Source of the DNA: Nemertoderma westbladi
Taxonomy: Eukaryota > Xenacoelomorpha > Nemertodermatida > Nemertodermatidae
DNA: 64,000 nt
Assembly (NCBI GenBank): GCA_032718475.1
Contig: JAUCBJ010007289.1
Span: 124,001 to 188,000 of the forward strand
Direction: 5' to 3'
In this document: positions 39,496-50,394 of the stretch, one piece after another
Position numbering within the stretch: position 1 is the stretch's first letter
How the letters are laid out: each line of letters starts with the position of its first letter
Translations under genes and position numbers: made by a program
Notes under the pieces: generated by a model
Told to the model about the DNA's origin: nothing
What the model saw: the letters and a program-made list of their open reading frames with translations, nothing else
The model's database searches: none

Positions 39496-39669
39496 TGCTC
39501 ACACCGCGCCAGATACCGTCAATCTATATTGTGCTATTGTCATTGCATGTTATGTATGTAAAATATTGTATTGTCTATTTACGGTTTAGTTTATTTATCT
39601 ATAATTAATAATGTAATTAATTTTAATATGGGTTGACCCTGGAATAAAATATAATAAATAAATAAATAA
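39496..39669 (+). other. LINE 2 3' UTR and AT tail
   Basis: Short 3' UTR ending in ATAAAATATAATAAATAAATAAATAAG, a microsatellite-like tail typical of CR1/Jockey-group ends rather than a pure A tract. Confidence 0.7.
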
Positions 39670-39719
39670 GTAACACTATCTATGTTACGGTATATGGCGC
39701 TGTACCTACATTATGTAAT

Positions 39720-39818
39720 ATATTAGTCCGTTATACTGTACATATATTAGCCCATCATACAGTATAATATATTAGTCCATTATATAGTATCATATATTAG
39801 TCCGTGATGCAGTATAAT
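39720..39818. repeat. 25-bp minisatellite, four copies
   Basis: Four units start ATATTAGYCC at 39,720 (24 bp), 39,744, 39,769 and 39,794 (25 bp each), with an ACTGTA/CAGTATA-like second half. Sequence varies between copies. Confidence 0.88.
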
Positions 39819-41870
39819 TATTTAGATAAGGCATAATGCGCAATGATATTTAGATAAGGAAATTGAAACGCCCATATATTTTGAACTCATCCATTTTGTA
39901 TAGTATGTAGCCCTACCTATGTAATTTTGTAATAGGATATAAGTAGATAGTTCCAGGGTAGCAAGTTCTTGTTGGACCCTGGATATGGGCAAGCTGTTAT
40001 TAGCCTTGATGGGGCTAGCTAATGGTTTTAATTTTCTCTATAATTGCGCTAAATTAATATTTGTGCATGATATTATTAGTACCGCCAAATTAAGCATCGG
40101 GAAAATTACCTTTTATGGTGACAATTTGCGATTCCAGGGAGCAATAGGTTCACAATCCGGCTCTCTTATTGGCCTAACTGCTTCCAGGTTGGTCTAATGA
40201 TAGCTCGGATTGGGGAGCCAATGAGAGATCGATTGCATCACCCTTCTCAAATCACCTATAAATTGGCGTTTTGCCAGTGTGTCTGTACCCCACACTCCAC
40301 ACATGTACATGTCACCTTCACCTTCACCTTATCACTGTTCAACTATTATTCGATGCTTAGTTTTTCTGTGTAAATTACTGCCCTTTTGATTTTCTTGCAA
40401 TGATTTGCTAATTTGCAATTTCTGTTGATTCTTGTTTGTGTTTCTCAATCAATCCCAACGATTACTGTTAATTACAAATTGGAACTATGATTTCTACCCT
40501 TTAGTAAATGGTTCTATGTGATTCCTTTCGACAATAATCCTACGGGATTTCTTAGACTGTCAGACTTTGTGATTTGCATGTGCTGCTACGGTAGCTATTC
40601 ATTCTGATGGAGGGCTAGGGTACCGGTAAGCGCGACGGGCGCATTGGGGGGTTAGCGACGAAGGGAGTGCGGAGGATTCAAAGATGAGCAACATTGATGG
40701 GAGTACTATTGCGGGTGCAAGTTTGCAGTGTAGAGTGGGTCAGGTATGCCGGCGCAGTAATTAGGGGCTGATGATCCAGATTTTGTCTCTATTTTGTAGT
40801 ATTAGGGGGACAGGAAAAGGGTTAGTTAGGAAGCCTAGATGTAGCCGGGAGAGATCTGCATGCTTTACGTTGCGAGTTGTGAATTGCTATCTGACTGTTG
40901 ATTGTAAATTGTGCGTTAAGAACTAAAATTGGTGAGTATAAACTATAGATTGTTACTCTGATTGGTGTGTTACTAAAGTGTGCCTAATAAATCACGAATG
41001 CTTGGATAGGCGCTCTTTTCCCTTTGATTGATTTCTATTTCTTAGTTTACTGTAATTAATTACTGATTAGGTCGAAAATAATACGGTATTTTAGGCTGTT
41101 GCTAGTGTGACCCGTTGCGTAATAATTTAGAATTACGCACTCTGGAATACTTAGTAATTAGTAAGCCATTACATATTTGTGACTGTAATTATTTAGTAAA
41201 ATTAAGAATTTGTACGCAGCATAGCGGAGGGTAGTTAAGGTAATAAATTTAGAGTACCGTACACTATTCACGCTGGGCGGTTATTTGAATTAGCAGACAA
41301 AATTCACATCGTAGTATACAGTATATAGCGCGCATCAGTAAATTGCTGGTCTAAAGCCAGCCGCAGATAAGTTTGAGTCCCAAAATAAATGCTGCATCGA
41401 TTTTTGATTATTTTAAATATTCTCACATTCACACATTTCATTAGGGAACCCCAGTATTGCGATTAGATGCGATTAGATTAGATTAGAAAGGACGTAGTTG
41501 TAAACGCATTTTACAGTAAAATTAGGCCATAGGAATACACTCTGAGTGTCAAATCTCTCACACTCGTCTTAAGTCAGCTTAGGGAGCCGATTCGGGTTTA
41601 TTGTTTTGGTTATTCCCGCGTGGCTCATATATTCGAACAGTTAGCTCTCTATCGAGTAATTGGTAGAGAAAGGAACGAGAAATTAGCAGGAGCCGTAGAA
41701 AATTAGGAAATATATTAGCGGACGGCAGGTTAGCGCCATCCAACGGTGAGTAGCGGTTTTGTATTTAGCAGCCCTACATTAGCAATTATACGCTCCTGAT
41801 TGCCCAGTCTAGTAAATAGAGCAGTTTTGCGTCTTTATTGGTTATCTCCGGGGTAGTTTGTTCGTAACAG
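39819..41870. other. Non-coding stretch, possibly 5' flank or leader of BEL/Pao element 1
   Basis: No protein homology seen. Contains a hairpin (TCCAGGGT 39,952-39,959 with ACCCTGGA 39,976-39,983, inner AGCAAG/CTTGTT) and a TATAAATTGG near 40,258. It also holds many short stretches in the style of the later hairpin repeats. I could not find a copy of the 50,395 LTR here, so the 5' LTR of element 1 is not located. Confidence 0.4.
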
Positions 41871-42170
41871 TAAAGCATGTTTTGTTTTGCTGTACTGCGT
41901 ACAGTAAAGTACGAATTAGATCACTGAATTAGGTACTGTACAGCATACAGTAGAACATCGAGTGTATTCTTTAGGCTGTTAGTTTAGATTACTATATTCA
42001 CTGGTCGCATACAATAGTACAGTAGTACATTAGGCTGATTGCTGTTACTGCGTACAGTAGAAAATACATTTGTTTTGCTGTACCGCACACAGTATTCAAC
42101 ATAGGTTGTTAGGTTGGTGTACTGTTTTACTTACTGTATTGCGTACAGTGGATATACGGTAGTGCGTTTA
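41871..42170. repeat. Cluster of small palindromes (CTGTAnTGCGTACAGTA)
   Basis: About six imperfect palindromes of the type CTGTACTGCGTACAG or ACTGTATTGCGTACAGT occur near 41,889, 41,934, 42,012, 42,043, 42,077 and 42,131. They lie in the presumed leader of BEL/Pao element 1. Each could fold as a short hairpin. Spacing is irregular (about 30-80 bp). Confidence 0.75.
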
Positions 42171-43002
42171 CTAATCGCAAATACAGCGGTTCCTTAGGCC
42201 GTTAGGGCAGGCCGTAATTAGTAAGTTTTTTGAAAATTTTAGCTAGGTTTGTGAGAATTCAGTTTTGGTCAAAATTATTTGTAATAAAATCTAGAGTTTT
42301 GTACCGGTATGTTAGGTAACCGCTTAGTTATTTTATACCATCTGGAGATACATGGCAAGACGGAGCTTCTGAGTTTGGGGTTCGTGTGGGTCTGCGGGTT
42401 CGGTTTGCAATCAGCGAAAAGACTGAAACTTTAGACGCGGACGTGGAATCTCACAGAAAACAAGGTTAGTTGTTCTGTTGGCACCATTGTGTTTGTGGAA
42501 GCAGTAAAAAATTACCAGTTGTTTAACTGCGAAGCTGAACTCAATTTATTAGTTAGGATAGTTAGGTTTAGCCGACCATGGGTTTTTGAATCGCTCGAGT
42601 TAGAGAGAGAGAGAGTCGCAACCCGAAGATGTAGCCATGCGCTAGTGGATACATATAATATTTGAAATTAAAATTGCGTTGATTAGAGTTATATATGTAA
42701 ATTTAGAAATATTTGGGTGGCAAGTTTATTTTGAATATTTTGTATTAGATTCAAAAAATTATTTGTGTCATACCGGTATTTAAATACTATATAATAACTA
42801 TAAAATAATATTTGTTTAAATATTGTACTAGTATTTGCTAAAATTAGATCCTATTAAATTCACAATATTGCATTGCGAATTTATTTTGACATTTTGGACA
42901 ATTAGATATTTGACAAATAATTTAATTGTATTTTCGATTAAATTATATATATATCTCGAATTTTTGCGAGATTTTTGCTGGAAGGCAAATATTATTTAGA
43001 CT
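42171..43002 (+). other. AT-rich presumed leader of BEL/Pao element 1
   Basis: No open frame or recognised signal. Becomes very AT-rich (42,640-42,990) just before the gag ATG at 43,003. No tRNA primer-binding site could be identified. Confidence 0.45.
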
Positions 43003-44469
43003 ATGAGTGTCTCAGAGAAGGAGGCACTAGAAGACAGCTATGAGACGGCGGCAGGACCGCCGACTGACGATAGCGTTAATATTACTGTTGACGACAATGC
43101 CGACTATGACGATGCAGCGAGCGACGCTGACATAAGTGAACAGGAGGACGAGACAGTAACTAGTGAGGAAGAACCACCAGAGGTATTAGTATTAGGATCC
43201 CCTACCGCTACTGTAAGGAAGGATTGTACAGCAACCCGGCCATAGGTGAGTGATAGGGAGGGTAGTGTAGCAGAAGCGAGAGCCAGGAGCCCGGTTTCCA
43301 GACCTGTGGGTATGGTAAGTGCCGTGGTCCCAGCGGCTGTAAGGAGTACCCGTAGTTCCCGAAATAATCCTTCAAGTCCACCAAGTGTGAGTCAGGTAAG
43401 CGAAAGAGAACTCGAAATCGCGATAAAGAAGAAACTTCGCGCGCATGCCGGACATATAACTCGGACGGCGGACAAGGTAAGGAAGATGTTAGCCGACTCA
43501 GCGAACATCGGAAGGGAAGGGTTAGTAGAGATTGGAAAGGGATACAACTCAGCGTTATTCAAGCAGACGGAGGAGCTTGCAGTCCTAGCAAAGAAGGAAG
43601 TAGAGTCTCAGTCGAGCAACGTGGCGACGAGGATTTACGACAGGGTTTTAGCAGCCTTGTTGGAGCACCGCGCGTAATCGGAGCGATTTTGACGAGTTAG
43701 GACGGAGAACTGGCTGCTATGGGCATCACAAGCGCAGGCGACTCAGGTGAGTGACGCAGAGTCGAGAGATTTAGTGGAGTGGGAAGAAACGCAAGATAAG
43801 GAGGAGCGCCGTTATCAGCGGGAAGTTACCAGCTGGTTGATGCAGAGTGGAGTGGTGGTACCGGGTCAGGTGCTACCGACGACGGAGAACATTCAACAGA
43901 GAACGTTAACTCCACCCGATGACGCATCTAGAGACAGTGGCGATTCCCAGGTTAGTCACGCGCGAGGGAAAGTTATATGTGCTAGATCCCTCGTTTCTCA
44001 CAACTCGGCGGAGGAGAGAAGACGCCAACTGGACGAACAGCAGGCAGAAGTTTTGCGTGCATCGGAAGCACGGAAGGAAGCCGAGCGGGAATGGGAGCGC
44101 ACACGTAAGTTAGACGCAAAGTTGCGAGAGTTGGAAGACAAAGGTAAGCGTGAGCAAGCACAGGAAGAACGAGAACTCCAACTTGAACGCGAACGCAAAG
44201 AGCGCGAACTCCAACTCGAACGCGAACGCAAAGAACGCGAACTCCTACTCGAACACGAACGCGAAGAATGCAAACTCCAACTCCAACGCGAACGGGAAGC
44301 TAAGGAACGCGAGCAAAGAAGACGCGAACGCCAACTCGAACGCAAGCGCAAGGAGCGCGAACTTGAGCTCGAGAGGGAGCGACGGGCGTTGTATGAAGAA
44401 AAGGCGCGAGTGGAAGAAGAGAGCGCAGCGAGATGAGCGAGGGAAGAAGAAGAACGTAAACTGGCGCAG
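43003..44469 (+). pseudogene. Element 1 gag N-terminal part with in-frame stops
   Basis: A single frame continues from ATG 43,003 through to the large frame beyond 44,470. It is broken by TAG at 43,243, TAA at 43,675, TGA at 43,690 and TGA at 44,434. Segments between stops encode an acidic N-terminus (DNADYDDAASDADISEQEDE), a Ser/Arg-rich stretch, and from about 44,090 a long Arg/Glu/Leu-rich coiled-coil or single-helix region built of ELQLERERKE-type repeats. That continued phase across four stops shows a once-open gag. The separate open pieces should not be read as separate genes. Confidence 0.75.
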
Positions 44470-47379
44470 TTGGAAAGTGCGAGATTAAATTTAGAGAGCA
44501 AAGAACGGACCAGGACGGCAAATGAAATCGCCGAGAAGGGGATGCGAATGATCGAAGAATGTGGAGCGAGTGTAGGGACTGAGTTGCGAGAACTGTTCGC
44601 ACTACAGAAGGCCGAACAGGGAGCGAGAACTCCGACCACACGCGAGTCAACGACGACCAGAATTCCTATACCCGGTCCAGCTATTATGAGTACACGGATC
44701 GCTAAACCGTTCTCTACATATCGCACACCAGTTGGTATTAGTGCTTCACCTATCGCGCAGAATCCAGCGCATCATCGCACCGCACCACTATACACCGAAC
44801 GAGACAATGAAGAGTTTAGAGGAGAAACTCCGACGGGCCGAGTATTGGGCGAACCGAACCCGCGGGTTTGGAATACGCGGACGGAGCGCCGACCCAGTTC
44901 GACGGAGAACTTCCGGGTTAAACTGGAAGAGGGATCATATGAGAGACAGCGGATTACTCAGATAGAGCCGACTATACAACAGAACCCTAGCCAGGAATTT
45001 ATTACGAGGGATGAGTTAAGTGCTAGTTTAGCGGAAGCTATATCACCGCACATCCAACCTATAACGGACATGCTTAGTAACCTACGGTTAAAGGAAGCAG
45101 CCCAGGTAAGAAGTAATTCTAATCCTAGCAGGCCTGAGTTAGATAAAGTCCAACCTAGTCAACGAGTACGTATATCGGAGGCAACTATACCACATAGACC
45201 TCAGGTAAGGACGCCTGTCCCGACTATCCATAATCCCGATTTCGAAAATTCAGCCGAAAGGTTTATTCAGGATGCTTGGGTCAGGGCCTCGGCGCGCAAA
45301 CCAACACGAGCGCTAAGGACTGACACAGAATCGAGCGATGAAGAGAAAGACATGAGACGTCAGAAGTCCCGAAACTATAAGGAAAGAAGGACGGACGCGG
45401 AGCAGGTAAGTTTGAACCACCGGGAAAGGACCAGACTTAACAACCCTGCGGAACTAAACCATTTGTTAACCCGGAACGACGCAACCCTTAGGGACATAGG
45501 TAAGTTTGCTGCTAGGCAAGGACTGCCGACGCAACAACCCCAGAAGTTTATGGGTAACCACAAGCACTGGAGGACTTTCAAAACCTATGTCGACGAGCAG
45601 CTAACCAACAGCACCTTTACTCCCAACGAGAAGTTCAACTATTTGCTTCAGATGCTCTATCGAGAACCTAGAGCCATTGCTGATAACTTCGTCGGTAATG
45701 AAAGGGCATTTGAGTTGGCAATGAAGACGCTTAGCGACATCTACAGGAATAAAACCAAGATGGCACAGTCGATAGTAGAAGACTTGGGTAAGGGCGGAAG
45801 GATTACAACTCCGTTAGAGCTGTTGAACCTAGCGAACGCTATTTCGAACGCATTAGACATCTTGAGGACGGTGAATCTACCTCATCATGGTGATCACGCC
45901 GAAGTTTTGAAGAGCGTAATAAGACGTTTAAACATGCGTTACAGACAGAAATGGCGCAAATTAGAGAATAAGTTGGAGGGTCAAGGTAAGGTGTTGACAC
46001 TTCAACATATTCATGATATGATAGCCACAGACGCAGTAGCAGAGATGAAATCAAACTTCTCAGAGGAGAATATGAGAGAGTCTAAACCTGTTACCAGTAA
46101 GTCTATGGTAAGTTTTGACGATGACAGGACCACTGTGACATTTAGCTCAGTAGACAGATATAATTCGAGTACCCCAGCCTTTAGATCAGACTCGCGAGTA
46201 TGGTCAGGTGAGCGGTTAGATAGACCTAGGTTAAAGCAACAGGAGTTGCCGGATGGATTCGTAGGTTGCCAATACTGTTTACTAAAGGAGGTAAGATCTG
46301 ACGACCATAAATTAGATAGTTGCAGACGGTTCAAAGAATTAAATTCGGAACAGAGAAGAGTTCAAGTGCGGACGTTGGACACCTGTTGGGCATGTCTTGC
46401 GCCAGGTCATGTACGGCGGCAGTGCCCGAACAGCAAGGACGGATGCATGGAATGCGGCAGACTACATCACAAGTTGCTACATGCGGATTTCCACACCCCA
46501 ACGGACCGTTACTTACAGCGAAATCCTCACAGGAAGGGGAGCAAAGAACCCGTATTGATAAGAAGGAATACGTATACCGGCATTCAGGACGATGGTTACC
46601 AACCAGGTTCGTCGGACGCGGATGGCGAGTCGAGCGCGAGAGAGGTGACCTGCCAAGGTTTCACTGCGGATAGTTCATCAACCAGCGCGCGAACGTATTT
46701 ATCATCGGCCACATCGGAAATATTTAGCGTGATTCCGGTGAAACTTACTGGAGATAAGGGATCGAAGCGAATATATGTGATGTTGGACACTGCGTCCACA
46801 TTATCGTATATCGACGAGGAAGTGGCGAGAGCCGTTTCTAGCTTCCAGGACGCAGAGGAGATCCAAATAGAGTTGAAGTCTATGCACGGGGTAGGAGACC
46901 TCAAGGGACACAGAATTTCGGTAGAACTAGACTCCCTACTTCCAAGAGACCAACATACTCGACAAGAACAGAGAGCTTTGCCATTGGACAGATTCAAGTG
47001 TCTAGCCATGAAGGGGTTCGGCAGGCAGTTAGGTAAGGTGCCACCGATGAGTCCCATAGCACAGGAGTATTTTGACAAACTCAGAATACCCAGACACCAG
47101 GTAGGTTATAGGAATGTTTCTATGTTGATTGGTTCAGAACAGCTGATCGCACACCAGATATGGGAAACGAGACCAGCTGAGCCGCATGTAAATGGACTAC
47201 ATGCCCATAGGACTATACTAGGTTGGTATACAAGAGTACCCATGCCTTATGAGTTTACAGGTGGCGACAAGCCAATAGATAGATACGACGAATTACAGCC
47301 TATAACTGAACCACCGTTAGTAGAACCACCAGACATTGACGAGTTTAGGAGAGCCTGTATTCGATCGAGTCCATCTTGA
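44470..47379 (+). pseudogene. Element 1 gag C-terminus and protease
   Basis: 969 codons in the same frame as the preceding gag pieces, so the Met at 44,470 is not a true start. Residues about 340-530 match the BEL/Pao gag core (KFMGNHKHWRTFKTYV, then NEKFNYLLQML). Zinc knuckles: C639-X2-C642-X4-H647-X4-C652, then C659-X2-C662-X4-H667-X3-H671. The aspartic protease begins near residue 765 with MLDTASTLSYID (catalytic Asp773; DTAS where DSG/DTG is usual), followed by SMLIGSEQLI and ILGWYTRV. The frame stops at TGA 47,377, exactly where the RT should start; most of the RT is missing. Confidence 0.85.
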
Positions 47380-47781
47380 TAAACTTCTATATGGACGACG
47401 GATTGGTGTCCAAGGACACAGCAGAACAAGCCATACAAGTGGCTCACGGCCTGCAGGAGTGCTTGGCTACAGGGGGTTTCCCTCTGACCAAGTTCACTAC
47501 GAACTCGGAGGCCCTATTAGAGTCGTTCCCGGTAAAAGATCGCGGGAGCGGAGACATAGAATTGGGGGTAGAACCCATCCCCATGGCGCGAGTACTGGGA
47601 CTCGCTTGGAACCCGAACACGGATAAATTCCAGGTAAGAGTTAGGTTTGAGCCCAGTAGCCCAGACAAAGTTTTGACAAAGAGAATTTGCTTATCGACGT
47701 TAAGTAGACTATTTGACCCGATGAACTTTATCAGTCCGGTAATATTACAGGCACGAGCATGCATGAGGAAAATTTGGTTGG
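47376..47781 (+). pseudogene. Element 1 reverse transcriptase remnant (YMDD onward)
   Basis: Resumes in a different frame at INFYMDDGLVSK, the catalytic box of RT, with no fingers and no first catalytic Asp. Continues with FPLTKFTTNS, ARVLGLAWN and LSRLFDPMNFISPV, the RT connection region of BEL/Pao pol. Close to the end of this stretch TTGG is present twice in tandem (within 47,775-47,784), which throws the frame. The protein continues in the frame of the next entry. Compared with element 2, roughly 300 codons between protease and YMDD are absent. Confidence 0.85.
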
Positions 47782-50205
47782 TTGTCCGACTTAGAGTGGA
47801 ACGAACCAATATCTCCTATACATGCAAAGCAGTGGAGAGAGTGGGAAGCCGAGTTGCATCTATTGAAAAATATAGGTGTACCCCGTTCCTACTTTCCGAA
47901 TCAGCTGGTATTCCCAGCTGATCTCGAACTCCATCTATTCAGTGACGCAAGTGACACCGGCTTCGGTATGGTAGCCTACCTTCGCCGAGAGGTGAGTCAG
48001 GATAAATTTGAGACGGCTTTTGTGACTTCTAGATCAAAGACAATGCCGGTCAAATATATGACTGTCCCTCGTGCAGAGTTACAGGCGGCAGTAGTTTCAG
48101 TTGAGGTAAGTAAGCAGATAACAGAGGAGTTAGACACGACATTGACCTTATTCTATTGGACGGACGCATCCTTAGTGTTAGTATACATTGCGGCCGACAA
48201 TATTGCACTAAAGACATTTGTGGCCAACAGACGCACTCAGATCGTTAACTTTTCGATGAAGGAACAATGGAGACATTGTCCGGGAGTGTTGAACCCGGCC
48301 GACATAACTTTGAGAGGTGCAATGCCGGCGGAATTCTGTCAGGAAGAGTCTCAAGAGTTTTGGTTGCATGGACCTGATTTTCTAACGAGGACACAGGAAC
48401 ATTGGCCAGAGCGACTAAAGATAGTGACCAATCCGATGCCTGAAGATGCAGAAGTCAAAGTGGAGAAAGTCTCTAAGTCAAAGTCTAAAGCCAAACTCAA
48501 GTCATTGGAGCGGCCTGAAGAGTCATTGGAGCGGCCTGAAGAGTCATTGGAGCGGCCCGGAGACCTGTCAGACCTACAGACTTACGTGACTACTAGGTCC
48601 GGAAGGGTAAGTTATGACATAAAATCACCCTTACAGACTAAACCAGAGTCACAATTGGTAAGTGACGGACAGAAAATGACCGACAAAATGGAGCCTTTGG
48701 TTTCCAAACCTGCGGGTTTGGATTCGAAACTTCCATTAGTTAGCGGACAACCGTTGCTGGCATTAGAGCCATGTAGTATTTATGACAAATTACTAAATTC
48801 GTCTGCCTCTTGGCTGACAATTTGTAAAAGAACTGCGTGGTTAAGCCGATACATTTCGTACCTTTGTATAAAACATTTTGAACATTTGGGAGAACAAATG
48901 AGCACTAATAGTGAGCGAATTCGGAAATTGAAACAACCTCTGACAGAGGATGATATTGATCAAGTGGAATTAAAGCATTTGAAGCACTATCAAATGTGTG
49001 CCTTCCCAAAAGAATTCTATCTATTATCGGCTCAACGACCAGTTCTCTATAAACCCCTTAGAAAATGGAGTCCATTAATCCATAAGGGTTTGATTTGTCA
49101 TAGATCGAGAATCCAGACTGTCGACATAAACTCACAGTTTAGGTTCCCAGTGATAATCCCTAGTCACCCAATAGAATTGCAAAGAGCGATTCTATGGGAT
49201 ATACACAAGAGGTTGCATCATGCGGGAAAGTTACACTGTTTGTCGGCAGCGAGACAGCGATTCATTCTATTGCAGCCAAGCAGGGCAGTCGGCACTATGT
49301 ATGACGCCTGTCTGGTTTGCAAGAGGGTGAATGCCAGAGTATTGGAACAGGAGATGGCTGAACTCCGGGAAGTGAGAGTGCAGGCATATGACCCACCCTT
49401 TACGAACACAGGGGTGGATTGTTTTGGTCCGATTGAGGCAAAGAGTGGACGGCTGACCCACAAGCGATGGGGCCTGCTACTGACATGCATGGCTAGTAGA
49501 GCCATACATATTGAGCGTGTGGCAGACATGTCGACCAAATCTCTGCTCCTTGCCTTAAAGAGATTTATGGCCAGGAGAGGACTAGTAAAGGCGTTCTACT
49601 CCGATAAGGGTACACACTTTGTTGGAGGGAACAGCGAGTTAAACGCGGCTCACAAAGCAGCACAGAATAAAGAAATCTCTGCAGCACTTTTGCCGCAAAG
49701 AATAGAGTGGAGATTTAATACTCCAGAAAGTCCTTGGAGAGGAGGAAGTTGGAAGCGTTTAGTTCGCTCTGTAAAGCAGGCCATTGCCAAAACGTTGCCT
49801 GTAAACAAACAACTTACCGACGACGAACTGGTCACAGCTTTCATCGAAATCGAGCATACACTAAACTTGAGGCTGATAGCTATGTTGCCAGACGGTGTTG
49901 CATTAACGCCAAATCATTTGCTAATGCAGAGTCCAGCATTTCTTGTGCCGGCATCAGAACCCGTTAGTGCCGACCTATATAGTCGTAAGAGCTGGAAAAT
50001 AACACAATTAGTCGCGTACACATTCTGGGAATATTGGCGGGAATACTATCTTGCCACCATATCCACCAGATCAAAGTGGTACAAAACGGTTCGGAGTCTC
50101 CAAAGGGGAGATTATGTATTGATAACCGAGCCTATTGTCAAGAGAAAGTACTGGGTGTTAGCTTATTCAATCCCGCCAACACCCCATAAAGTTATTAGCC
50201 GATAA
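47782..50205 (+). pseudogene. Element 1 RNase H and integrase
   Basis: 807 codons. RNase H: LHLFSDASDTGFG near residue 51, PRAELQAAVVS, YWTDASLVLVYI, and LNPADITLRG. A variable spacer follows with three copies of ESLERPE-type repeats. Integrase: an H-H-C-C zinc domain (HKRLHHAGKLH ... CLVC) near residues 475-515, then the core with Asp546 (GVDCFGP) and Asp608 (YSDKGTHFVGG). The third acidic residue falls in GGSWKRLVRSV: residue 658 is Lys (AAG at 49,753) where Glu is invariant. Spacing fits D,D49E. The C-terminal SH3-like part (RGDYVLIT) ends abruptly at TAA. Confidence 0.88.
48501..48560 (+). repeat. 21-bp triplicate in element 1 pol
   Basis: Three in-frame near-identical units, each encoding SLERPEE-like residues (third reads SLERPGD), lie between RNase H and integrase. 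Confidence 0.85.
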
Positions 50206-50394
50206 GCAATATTGGGAGCCACGAGATTGGGTAATTAACCAACTCGCGCCATCCCAATAAGAATGGGAAGGAAGCACACAATAGAGGGTCAGGGGCCAAA
50301 CCCCTAACCCAAGGAGAACAAGTGGAGTGAACGGGAATACTCCACGGGGCGCCAACAAGGGTATTAACCAATCAGAGGGGGGAATGGCATCGAT
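50206..50394 (+). other. Element 1 3' internal tail and polypurine tract
   Basis: Non-coding tail after pol. Contains a hairpin (GGTCAGGGG with CCCCTAACC near 50,288-50,310) and the purine tract CAGAGGGGGGAA (about 50,373-50,384) just before the LTR. The same order (TAAGCAATATTGGG, CACACAATAGAGG, G-rich tract) occurs on the minus strand at 33.7-33.9 kb. Here the purine tract would prime plus-strand DNA synthesis. Confidence 0.7.

Larger units (their letters stand above)
35510..39669 (+). mobile_element. LINE 2: 5'-truncated APE-type LINE, split by a TTAA element
   Basis: Starts inside the endonuclease and ends in an ATAAATAAATAAATAAG tail (39,644-39,669). EN, linker, RT fingers, palm and the post-palm region follow in order, with a 1,574-bp TTAA-flanked element inserted at 37,395. 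The protein patterns (MCDEEGLSVLD, SWLDHCVVS, STNYRPVALSTIIGKLFE, CFLDASKAF) are those of CR1/Jockey-group LINEs common in marine animals. Multiple stops and frameshifts show it is long dead. No flanking target duplication was identified. Confidence 0.82.
43003..50394 (+). mobile_element. BEL/Pao element 1 (defective), body
   Basis: Order on +: gag with coiled-coil and zinc knuckles, protease, a short RT remnant with YMDD, RNase H, integrase, then a 3' polypurine tract. The gag DUF1759-like region, the C..C...HH.LLH knuckle and the D,D49E integrase identify the BEL/Pao superfamily. Damage: four in-frame stops in gag, a deletion removing most of the RT, a 4-bp duplication, and loss of the integrase Glu. 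The 3' LTR follows at 50,395; no 5' LTR was found. Confidence 0.88.

Noticed and set aside
41743-41760. 5' LTR start of element 1 at TGAGTAGCGG
   Set aside because: Only about eight bases match the 50,395 LTR start; the following sequence does not align and no terminal hairpin follows.
43243-43752. Introns between the gag pieces of element 1 (TAGGTGAGT at 43,243 and CAGGTGAGT at 43,744)
   Set aside because: The gag reading frame stays in phase across all stops without splicing, and no convincing acceptor is paired with the donors. Nonsense mutations are simpler, though RNA data could overturn this.
43998-44726. 242-residue minus-strand frame rich in Ser/Arg
   Set aside because: Antisense of the Glu/Arg-rich gag repeats of element 1; low-complexity shadow.
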